Shown here: one piece after another, positions 53,585 to 59,104 of the stretch
How positions within the stretch are numbered: the first letter of the stretch is position 1
Layout of the letters: every line of letters begins with the position of its first letter
Assembly (NCBI GenBank): GCA_026415675.1
Contig: JAOAGQ010000034.1
Coordinates: 1 to 59,104, forward strand
Direction: 5' to 3'
DNA length: 59,104 nucleotides
Source: Syntrophorhabdaceae bacterium
Lineage (GTDB): Bacteria; Desulfobacterota; Syntrophorhabdia; Syntrophorhabdales; Syntrophorhabdaceae
Program-made: the position numbers and the translations under genes
Notes under the pieces: generated by a model
The model's database searches: none
What the model was told of the DNA's origin: nothing
What the model saw: only the letters and a program-made list of their open reading frames with translations

Positions 53585-55018
53585 CTACTCCATCTTTAGT
53601 CTTTTCATCTTTTCTATGAGGGTGGTTCTGTTCATATTCAAAATCTGGGCGGCCTTACTTTTAACCCCCTTTGTCTGCTGTAAAGCCTTTGATATGACGG
53701 TCTTTTCAAATTCGGTGACGAGGGTATCATACCCTTTTTCAAGGTCCATATGGAACACCCCCTCGCCAATTTTGAGAAATTTTTCAGGTAAATCTTCCAG
53801 ATCTACGATCCCGCTTTTTTTCAGGACAACAATTCTTTCAACAATATTCTGGAGTTCCCTCACATTACCGGGGTAATCATAATTGATCAGTGCCTCAAGG
53901 GCACTTTCGGAAAAACCCTCTATATTCGTGTTGTTAATATTATTGGACCTCTCGAGAAAATAGTTAAGAAGAAGTGGTATGTCCTGTTTCCTCTCCCTCA
54001 AGGGGGGTATGTGGATGGGAACAACACTGAGCCTGTAATAGAGATCCTCTCTAAATTTTCCCTCCCTCACAAGGTCTTCCAGTCTTCTGTTCGTAGCCGC
54101 TATCACCCTCACATCTACCTTTATGGTTCTATTTCCCCCGAGCCTTTCAAAAGTCTTCTCCTGGAGTACCCTTAAGATCTTCACCTGGAGGTTCGTGCTC
54201 ATGTCGCCTATCTCATCTAAAAATATGGAGCCACCGTTTGCGATTTCAAACCTGCCCAGCCTTGAATTGACCGCCCCTGTAAAAGCACCCCTTTCATAAC
54301 CAAAAAGTTCGCTCTCGAGAAGGTTTTCAGGGATGGCCCCGCAGTTAACGACAACAAAGGGGTTATCCTTCCTCGATGAGTTGAAGTGAATGGCCTTTGC
54401 TACAAGCTCCTTTCCTGCCCCGCTCTCTCCGGTAATCAAAACAGTTGCATTTGTATCCGCCACCTTCTCTATGAGCTCAAAGACCTTCTGCATGCCAAAA
54501 CTAATCCCGATTATATTATCGAATCTGTATTTATCCTTTAAAAAACTCCTCAGGATGGTGTTTTCTCTTATGATTTTACTCTCAGAGTAACGCCTCAAGA
54601 GGTTTGCCTTTGAGGTGAGGCCTTTAGGGATGCTCTCATGCTTTAGGAGCCTGTAATAGTTCATCGCGGAATTAACGGTGTTTAAGATTTCATCAAAACG
54701 GAACGGTTTCAATATATAATCGAAGGCACCGAATCTCATTGCTGCTATGGCAGTCTCGAGACTCCCATAACCTGTCATAACTATCCCCAGGGTGTCGAGG
54801 TACTCTTTCTGGATGAAATTTATAAGCTGAAGCCCATCTAATTTGGGCATAGAGAGATCCGTTATTAAAATCTGATACCCGTTTTCCTTAAGGGCAGATA
54901 AAGCGAGCCTGCTGTCGAGAAAGGTATCAACGTCATAACCGTTTTCCCTCAAAAACTCCGCAAGCATAAAAAGTATCTCTTCCTCATCTTCAACGAGAAT
55001 AATCTTGCCCTTTTCCAT
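53585..55018 (-). CDS. Second NtrC-family sigma54-dependent response regulator
   Basis: 477 aa from ATG 55018 (GAGGG upstream); ATG 55024 is too close to that ribosome site. Receiver (about 1-115; LVEDEEE, ITDLSMPKLDG), a linker of about 45 residues, AAA+ domain (about 165-395; GESGAGKE, GAFTGA, SIFLDEIG) and Fis-type helix-turn-helix (KAAQILNMNRTTLIEKM). No cognate kinase is adjacent. The restriction-modification genes follow directly on the same strand. Confidence 0.92.
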   Translation of the reverse strand: MEKGKIILVEDEEEILFMLAEFLRENGYDVDTFLDSRLALSALKENGYQILITDLSMPKLDGLQLINFIQKEYLDTLGIVMTGYGSLETAIAAMRFGAFDYILKPFRFDEILNTVNSAMNYYRLLKHESIPKGLTSKANLLRRYSESKIIRENTILRSFLKDKYRFDNIIGISFGMQKVFELIEKVADTNATVLITGESGAGKELVAKAIHFNSSRKDNPFVVVNCGAIPENLLESELFGYERGAFTGAVNSRLGRFEIANGGSIFLDEIGDMSTNLQVKILRVLQEKTFERLGGNRTIKVDVRVIAATNRRLEDLVREGKFREDLYYRLSVVPIHIPPLRERKQDIPLLLNYFLERSNNINNTNIEGFSESALEALINYDYPGNVRELQNIVERIVVLKKSGIVDLEDLPEKFLKIGEGVFHMDLEKGYDTLVTEFEKTVISKALQQTKGVKSKAAQILNMNRTTLIEKMKRLKME

Positions 55019-55056
55019 ATTCATTCCCTCGGGATATATATCATGTCTTATCCATA

Positions 55057-55062
55057 ATTATA
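55057..55062 (-). promoter_or_regulatory. Possible -10 box of the second sigma54 regulator gene
   Basis: TATAAT on the minus strand, about 35 nt upstream of the gene. The -35 region at 17 nt spacing (TTTTTA) is weak, so this is tentative. Confidence 0.4.
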
Positions 55063-55099
55063 TATCTTTTTTGGCAAGATAAAAATAGATTTGACCTGC

Positions 55100-56020
55100 C
55101 TATGTATGCCTTCTATCCATCATCCAGCATCCCCCTTTACTTTTCTTCGCAAGGGATTTCATTTTAGAGGCTATACCTGTTGCCTCGCCGAAATGGGAGA
55201 ACGGGATAAATCGGTTATGGGCAATACCGATCGACATGGTCATGATGGGGAAATGCCTCTCGATACCCTGTCTATCCTTTGATATTATAAATCCTCTTTC
55301 GATATCGTCCTTGTCATAGAATATGGATACAAGGTTGTTGAAGCTCGTAATAATCTGATCCGATATCTTTTCTATAAGTTCTGTACTTGTTATATAGACA
55401 AAGTCATCTCCCCCTATATGACCTACAAAACCATTTTTTGGTTCCTCCTGTCGTACAATATTCATTACGATACGACCGGTGGCCTTTATCACCTCATCGC
55501 CCCGGCTAAAACCGTATTTATCGTTGAAGGGCTTGAACTGATCTATATCCCCATAGGCAAGGGCAAATATCTCTTTTCTGTCGATCCTCCTCTGGATCTC
55601 TCTATTGATCGATATATTCCCTGGTAGCCTAGTCAGCGGGTTTATCTCCACCACCCTTTCGTTCCTAACAATGGTAAGCTTTATCCTCTCAATCAAATCA
55701 TTCTCTATAGAGGACTCGTACAGGTAGTCTTCTGCAAACGCTTTATCCCAGTCTATCTTCATCCCGTCCGGTATAATCAAAATTACGGGCATTCTACTGA
55801 ATATAGGGTCTAATTTTATATCATTTATAATTTCCATAGATTTCGCACCCTTCCGTCGGGTATGGAGGATCACGAGATCAGGCAAAGAATGGTAGATATA
55901 ATCTATCGCCTTCTCGACCTTTGTAAACAGAGAAACCCTGTATATCCCATCGAGTCTATCCCTTATATCTTTTAACACTGTTTTATCATCGGATATGACA
56001 AAGATCGTCTTTTCGTCCAT
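55100..56020 (-). CDS. Pseudo-receiver - GGDEF domain protein
   Basis: 306 aa. The N-terminal receiver-like domain (about 1-118) keeps the acidic pair (ISDDKT) but has His where the phospho-acceptor Asp should be (VILHTRRKG), so phosphorylation is unlikely. The GGDEF domain (about 125-300) carries GGDDF in HIGGDDFVYI and ALAYGDIDQFKPFNDKYGFSRGDEV, compatible with diguanylate cyclase activity. No I-site RxxD is obvious. Last gene of a sigma28-driven operon with a KPGM-domain and an HDOD protein. It could supply c-di-GMP to the MshEN-like CheA. Confidence 0.87.
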   Translation of the reverse strand: MDEKTIFVISDDKTVLKDIRDRLDGIYRVSLFTKVEKAIDYIYHSLPDLVILHTRRKGAKSMEIINDIKLDPIFSRMPVILIIPDGMKIDWDKAFAEDYLYESSIENDLIERIKLTIVRNERVVEINPLTRLPGNISINREIQRRIDRKEIFALAYGDIDQFKPFNDKYGFSRGDEVIKATGRIVMNIVRQEEPKNGFVGHIGGDDFVYITSTELIEKISDQIITSFNNLVSIFYDKDDIERGFIISKDRQGIERHFPIMTMSIGIAHNRFIPFSHFGEATGIASKMKSLAKKSKGGCWMMDRRHT

Positions 56021-56023
56021 AAA

Positions 56024-56863
56024 TTATTCAAGCGAGAAAAAATCCTCATCTTCCAGCATATCCTCCGCCTCTCTCAGGACCTCCCTTAAATCCTCCTCTG
56101 TAAGACCAACCTTCTCCCAAGCCTTCTTATTCACAGGGCTAAGGATATGATCCCCACCGTATCCAAAGCCCCTTGCCCTGATAAGTACATTTGAGATGTG
56201 TACAATCGCGGTTTCAAAGGGTGAGAATTTGGCCAGATCAGGTTTGTGATGATACTCTATCGTATCGACAAGGGTAGCGGGAAACCTCCATTTTTTTAAA
56301 ACCCATCCCCCTGCACTCGCATGGGTTGTGTTAAATATTTTCCTCTCCCCTTCGATGATCGGTATCTGCCCCTCTTCGGCCAACCTTAATGCCTCACTAT
56401 AATTAGGCTGGAAGTGAAGTATGAGAATCACCTTGCCTATATCATGGAGTAAACCGGCTATCGATACCTCTTCAGGTTCTCTATGGCTCTTCCTTTTTGC
56501 GATAATCTTAGACAATACCGCACATCCCAGGGAATGTTCCCAGAGACCGATCATGGCCTTTTGCATAAGCTCAAACACGGAAATACCGAGTAAAAGTCCC
56601 TTTACCACATTCAACCCGAGAAGTATCACCGCCTGACTCACCGAGGATATTCTCCCGGGGAAGCCGTATATGGGAGAATTGACCATCTTCAAGACTTTGG
56701 TGGTAAGGACGGGGTCTTTTGCGATAAAATCACCTATGTCACTTAAAGATACCCTTGGATTTTCAAGAACCTTCAATGTCTTTTTTAAAATAGAGGGTAA
56801 TGTGGCAAGGGTATCTGTGTTTTCTACCTTAAAACGAATTGTCTTTAGATCCAGTTTCTCCAT
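56024..56863 (-). CDS. HDOD-domain protein
   Basis: 279 aa. HDOD domain over about residues 15-215 (TLATLPSILKKTLKVLENP, LLHDIGKVILILHF, EYHHKP). It keeps HD in LLHDIGK but, like other HDOD proteins, lacks the full metal set of HD phosphohydrolases. An acidic C-terminal tail follows. Overlaps the upstream KPGM-domain gene by 35 nt and is followed by the GGDEF gene after three bases. Confidence 0.88.
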   Translation of the reverse strand: MEKLDLKTIRFKVENTDTLATLPSILKKTLKVLENPRVSLSDIGDFIAKDPVLTTKVLKMVNSPIYGFPGRISSVSQAVILLGLNVVKGLLLGISVFELMQKAMIGLWEHSLGCAVLSKIIAKRKSHREPEEVSIAGLLHDIGKVILILHFQPNYSEALRLAEEGQIPIIEGERKIFNTTHASAGGWVLKKWRFPATLVDTIEYHHKPDLAKFSPFETAIVHISNVLIRARGFGYGGDHILSPVNKKAWEKVGLTEEDLREVLREAEDMLEDEDFFSLE

Positions 56864-57152
56864 AAAGATCCTCTACATGTTTCAACAACGCCCTTTTAAT
56901 AACATCCATTATAGGTTCATCCTTTAACCTTTCAAACCTCAACTCAATAGATTTTATCATCTCTTCCTTTGGTTTATCCATCCCGGGCTTCTCTTTGATG
57001 CATACGGAATCTATCTTCATTGCAAAGAGTTTTGAAATCTTTTCCTCTGTCAATACCGTATCACTGTTTAACAGTACCACATTGTTCTCATTTAATACAG
57101 GTTTTGCAAGCTTCATGCCAGGTTTTAGTTTATCAAGGCCCAATCTCCGCAA
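56829..57152 (-). CDS. Small KPGM-domain protein
   Basis: 107 aa from TTG 57152, which has AGGAGG six bases upstream; the outer TTG 57173 would translate that ribosome site. The segment DKLKPGMKLAKPVLNENN, VLLNSDTVLTEEKI and FAMKIDSVCI resembles the small beta-rich domain found in front of many HD-GYP and HDOD proteins. Here it is a separate gene joined to an HDOD gene by overlap. The role is unknown; a partner subunit for the HDOD protein is plausible. Confidence 0.75.
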   Translation of the reverse strand: MRRLGLDKLKPGMKLAKPVLNENNVVLLNSDTVLTEEKISKLFAMKIDSVCIKEKPGMDKPKEEMIKSIELRFERLKDEPIMDVIKRALLKHVEDLYGETGSKDNSF

Positions 57153-57201
57153 GGCAGACCTCCTTTTAGGCAATATAGTTTGCCAAAATATTTAATATCT
57201 A

Positions 57202-57228
57202 TTATCGGCAACATCAACACCCATTTTA
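57202..57228 (-). promoter_or_regulatory. Sigma28 promoter of the KPGM-HDOD-GGDEF operon
   Basis: Minus strand TAAAATGG (57221-57228), 11 nt, GCCGATAA (57202-57209). Both core elements (TAAA and GCCGATAA, 15 nt apart) match the flagellar sigma28 consensus exactly. Confidence 0.87.
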
Positions 57229-57255
57229 AGTAAAAAAGTAAAAAAATGCATAAAA

Positions 57256-57269
57256 GGCACAAAAAATGC
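57256..57269 (+). promoter_or_regulatory. Sigma54 promoter of the GH108-like gene
   Basis: AGGCACAAAAAATGCAT: -24 GG (57256-57257) and -12 GC (57268-57269), 10 nt apart. Predicted start near 57281, two bases before the ATG. It is divergent from the sigma28 promoter in a 130-nt region. The stretch AAAAAATGCATAA is repeated twice here (57241 and 57261). Confidence 0.8.
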
Positions 57270-57282
57270 ATAAGCTAATGGT

Positions 57283-57990
57283 ATGGATAAGTCGGATACA
57301 GGGAGGATATTATCAGATTTTTATGTGAGGGTTGCCCTCATTCAGGCTGCCAAAGGGGAAAGAAAGGGCATAGAGAGGAATAGGGCCTTTGAAAATCTTT
57401 TCAACTCTTCCTTGAGGGAGGTCGGGACTAACCGTATAAAGGATAATGGCCAAAATAACTTAAATAATGACGCAACGGGGGCCTCAATTGCCTTGCCTGC
57501 TTCTTCCCTTGAGGATGATGCAAAGTTTGAACTATCCTTAAAGACCGTTCTCCTCCATGAGGGCAATGAAGCTGTTAGAGAGGCAAACGGTAAAGAAATA
57601 TCAAAATTTGGCATCACCGAATCTACCGCAAAGGCATACGGATTTAGGGGCAATCTGGAAGAATTAACAAAAGAGGGGGCTATTGAAATATATAGAAAGA
57701 TATGGTTTAAATCCGGTGCCCAATCCCTCCCCTATCCATTGAGCGTCATACATTTTGACACCTATGTCAATAGCCCTGCAATGGCAAAAAAACTTTTATT
57801 AAAATCAAATGGTGATGTAAATCTCTACCTTAATCTCCGCATAGGACGTTATAAAAAGCTTGCCCAGTTAAGACCTGAGAGATATGGCAGATATCTAAAG
57901 GGCTGGATAAACAGGGTAAAGAACCTTCAATCCATTGCCTCAAATAACGTAAACCCTTATATGAAAGATACTTTTAAAAGACCCCTCTGA
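57283..57990 (+). CDS. GH108-like peptidoglycan hydrolase, probably flagellar
   Basis: 235 aa. The C-terminal 145 residues resemble glycoside hydrolase family 108: catalytic Glu in LLHEGNEA, then FGITESTAKAYGF, LTKEGAIEIYRKIWF, and IHFDTYVNSPAMAKKLL. The N-terminal 85 residues are polar and show no known domain or signal peptide. The flagellar sigma54 promoter suggests it opens the cell wall for the rod, the job done by the C-terminal half of FlgJ in enterobacteria, and it could leave through the flagellar export system. No ribosome site precedes the ATG. An in-frame GTG about 16 codons on is an alternative start. Confidence 0.8.
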   Translation: MDKSDTGRILSDFYVRVALIQAAKGERKGIERNRAFENLFNSSLREVGTNRIKDNGQNNLNNDATGASIALPASSLEDDAKFELSLKTVLLHEGNEAVREANGKEISKFGITESTAKAYGFRGNLEELTKEGAIEIYRKIWFKSGAQSLPYPLSVIHFDTYVNSPAMAKKLLLKSNGDVNLYLNLRIGRYKKLAQLRPERYGRYLKGWINRVKNLQSIASNNVNPYMKDTFKRPL

Positions 57991-58010
57991 CCCTTAACCC
58001 TCCTTATTTT

Positions 58011-58493
58011 CTATTCGAAAGAGAAGTCAAGAAAGAATAGCTCTTTTTCAGCACCGTTTCCATTCACCAGATTGAACTGGAAGGGTAAACAAACAATGGG
58101 TATTTTTGTGATGAAGTTCATCTCCACATCCTTTCCGACAACCACGATGGGAATCGATGCCTTCAAATTTATCCCTGCCTTCTCGAACTCTTTCCTCGCC
58201 TGTCCCGAGATTATGTTCGTTAACTCCCCTATGGCATCCACAACTTCATGGGTCACATCCTCACATTCATCCCCTATGAGCGTTTTAAAGACGAATATGG
58301 CCCCTTTCTTTCTAAGGCTTATCGCAATGGTGCCCTTCTGGTCCCCTACAAGACCCATAATGCCTGTCACATCTCCGGAAGTTGTATTCACATTCTTTAA
58401 CACAGGTTTCATGATCTCCACGTTTATACCGAGCATGGTTCTAAAGACCGTTTGTGTCGCTACGATAAAAGGATTGATATACTTTACATCCAT
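58011..58493 (-). CDS. cheX: CheX-like CheY-P phosphatase
   Basis: 160 aa. It matches the CheX/CheC family: SGDVTGIMGLVGDQKGTIAISL and the catalytic helix DAIGELTNIISGQARKEF with the Glu-x-x-Asn pair. CheX removes phosphate from CheY-P. Cotranscribed after cheY from a sigma28 promoter, so signal and quencher are made together. Confidence 0.92.
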   Translation of the reverse strand: MDVKYINPFIVATQTVFRTMLGINVEIMKPVLKNVNTTSGDVTGIMGLVGDQKGTIAISLRKKGAIFVFKTLIGDECEDVTHEVVDAIGELTNIISGQARKEFEKAGINLKASIPIVVVGKDVEMNFITKIPIVCLPFQFNLVNGNGAEKELFFLDFSFE

Positions 58494-58508
58494 GGCCTCC
58501 CCCTTCTC

Positions 58509-58883
58509 TTATTTACCTATTCTTGCCCTTGCTTTATCTATAGCACCCTGCAGCTTTTCGGGGGTAAATGGTTTTACAATGTAGTTATCCACCCCTGACT
58601 TTATCGCCTCAAGGATACAGTCTTTCTGGGCCTCTGCGGTTACCATCAAAAAAGGGATATTCTTTATAGCATCATCACTTTTACAGGCTTTTAAAAAATC
58701 TATCCCTGTCATTTCAGGCATGATCCAGTCACTTATTATAAGATCAATCTCTTCCTTCCTTAGGACGTCCAGTGCATGCCTTCCATTTTCCGCCTCTACG
58801 ACATTTTCGATATTGATCTGTTTAAGCACATTCTTGATAATCTTCCTCATGGTGGCAAAATCATCAACTACCAGTACCTTCAT
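58509..58883 (-). CDS. cheY: Chemotaxis response regulator CheY
   Basis: 124 aa, canonical CheY: VVDDFATMRKI, acceptor Asp in IISDWIMPEMTG, VTAEA, the Tyr106 equivalent in NYIVKPFTPEK and the Lys next to it. This is the likely motor-binding CheY that docks on FliM, and a probable partner of the triple FliM-N protein. GGAGG ribosome site; a sigma28 promoter lies upstream. Confidence 0.95.
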   Translation of the reverse strand: MKVLVVDDFATMRKIIKNVLKQINIENVVEAENGRHALDVLRKEEIDLIISDWIMPEMTGIDFLKACKSDDAIKNIPFLMVTAEAQKDCILEAIKSGVDNYIVKPFTPEKLQGAIDKARARIGK

Positions 58884-58928
58884 AGAAAACCTCCTTACCT
58901 CGATTTCTAAAAATCACCGTCACTATCA

Positions 58929-58955
58929 TTATCGATTTTTTACGGAGAAACTTAA
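58929..58955 (-). promoter_or_regulatory. Sigma28 promoter of cheY-cheX
   Basis: Minus strand TTAAGTTT (58948-58955), 11 nt, ATCGATAA (58929-58936). Seven of eight and six of eight matches to TAAAGTTT-N11-GCCGATAA. Confidence 0.8.
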
Positions 58956-58978
58956 GACAAAAGAAAAAATTTTATTCG

Positions 58979-59007
58979 TTGAAGGACATATTTTTTTCAA
59001 ATATAAT
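58979..59007 (+). promoter_or_regulatory. Promoter of the truncated HDOD gene
   Basis: TTGAAG (58979-58984) and TATAAT (59002-59007) with a 17-nt spacer. The predicted start near 59014 is two bases before the ATG at 59016. Confidence 0.8.
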
Positions 59008-59015
59008 AGCAGATT

Positions 59016-59104
59016 ATGGGTGGAGATGTGATCCTTGAAAGATTAAAATCCGGTTACCTCCTGCCAACATTATCCCCCATTACAATAAGGCTTCTGGAGC
59101 TCGC
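59016..59104 (+). CDS. HDOD-domain protein, N-terminal fragment (runs off the window)
   Basis: The first 29 codons from ATG 59016 are open to the window edge. The segment ERLKSGYLLPTLSPITIRLL is the usual N-terminal signature of HDOD proteins (compare LLPTFP and LATLPS in the other two here). The GTG at 59028 is an alternative start. Divergent from cheY. Only the beginning is visible, so the family call is tentative. Confidence 0.65.
   Translation, partial: MGGDVILERLKSGYLLPTLSPITIRLLEL

Noticed and set aside
57241-57273. Two copies of AAAAAATGCATAA as a regulatory direct repeat.
   Set aside because: The second copy is part of the sigma54 -12 box and the first may be chance in an A-rich stretch; not enough to call an operator.
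57761-57779. TGACA-CCTA-TGTCA within the GH108 gene as a third flagellar enhancer dyad.
   Set aside because: The half-sites are in the reverse arrangement with different spacing, inside coding sequence.
1-59104. CRISPR arrays, tRNA or rRNA genes, insertion sequences, prophage.
   Set aside because: No regularly spaced repeats, tRNA-like or rRNA segments, transposases or phage structural genes were recognised on either strand.

Overview
The window (roughly mid-40s % GC by eye) comes from a motile Gram-negative bacterium, probably anaerobic and somewhere near the Desulfobacterota or Nitrospirota. That placement is inference: it rests on a UGA-containing HesB-like selenoprotein gene, a DUF3786 gene, sigma54-driven flagellar genes and long, tightly overlapping operons. 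No rRNA, tRNA, IS element, prophage or CRISPR array was seen. The only foreign-looking item is a compact type II restriction-modification pair.

Bases 1-15.7 kb: mazG and cspA converge on a shared terminator. Then comes a minus-strand superoperon encoding the whole aromatic amino acid pathway: aroF, aroB, aroD, an aroE-aroK fusion, aroA, aroC, pheA (chorismate mutase + prephenate dehydratase + ACT), tyrA, trpE, trpG, trpD, trpC, trpF, trpB, trpA. Gene order follows reaction order almost exactly. In front of aroF lies a complete ribosome-mediated attenuator: a consensus promoter, a short leader ORF with the run Y-F-G-F-W-Y-F-Y, a perfect 13-bp 1:2 hairpin, an alternative 2:3 antiterminator and a 3:4 intrinsic terminator. 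One leader peptide appears to sense Phe, Tyr and Trp together.

Bases 15.8-23.2 kb: a mixed housekeeping block (DUF523 protein, SDR reductase, a small protein with three FliM-N-like CheY-docking motifs, a HesB-like selenoprotein with in-frame UGA and a candidate SECIS hairpin, then an htpX-rsmB-PASTA-rpe-DUF3786 operon and a divergent GalT-like gene).

Bases 23.2-51.5 kb: the flagellar and chemotaxis region, all on the minus strand, in two large units. Unit 1 has a sigma54 promoter before a histidine kinase/NtrC-type regulator pair and continues flgB-flgC-fliE-F-G-H-I-J-K-flgD-flgE to a strong terminator. Unit 2 has another sigma54 promoter and runs fliL-M-N-O-P-Q-R-flhB-flhA-flhG-fliA-HDOD-cheB-HEAT protein-cheR-cheY-cheA. 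Both sigma54 promoters carry the same upstream dyad, CTGTCAT-N5-TGACATA, a likely enhancer-binding site. The CheA has tandem MshEN-like motifs where the P2 domain normally sits. flhF is absent between flhA and flhG.

Bases 51.6-59.1 kb: an MjaI-like endonuclease and its methyltransferase (with a degenerate staphylococcal-nuclease-like C-terminal domain), a second NtrC-type regulator, a sigma28-driven operon (KPGM-domain protein, HDOD protein, pseudo-receiver GGDEF protein), a divergent sigma54-driven GH108 lysozyme-like gene, a sigma28-driven cheY-cheX pair, and the start of another HDOD gene. In several units the predicted transcription start lies within about 3 nt of the start codon, suggesting frequent leaderless mRNAs.
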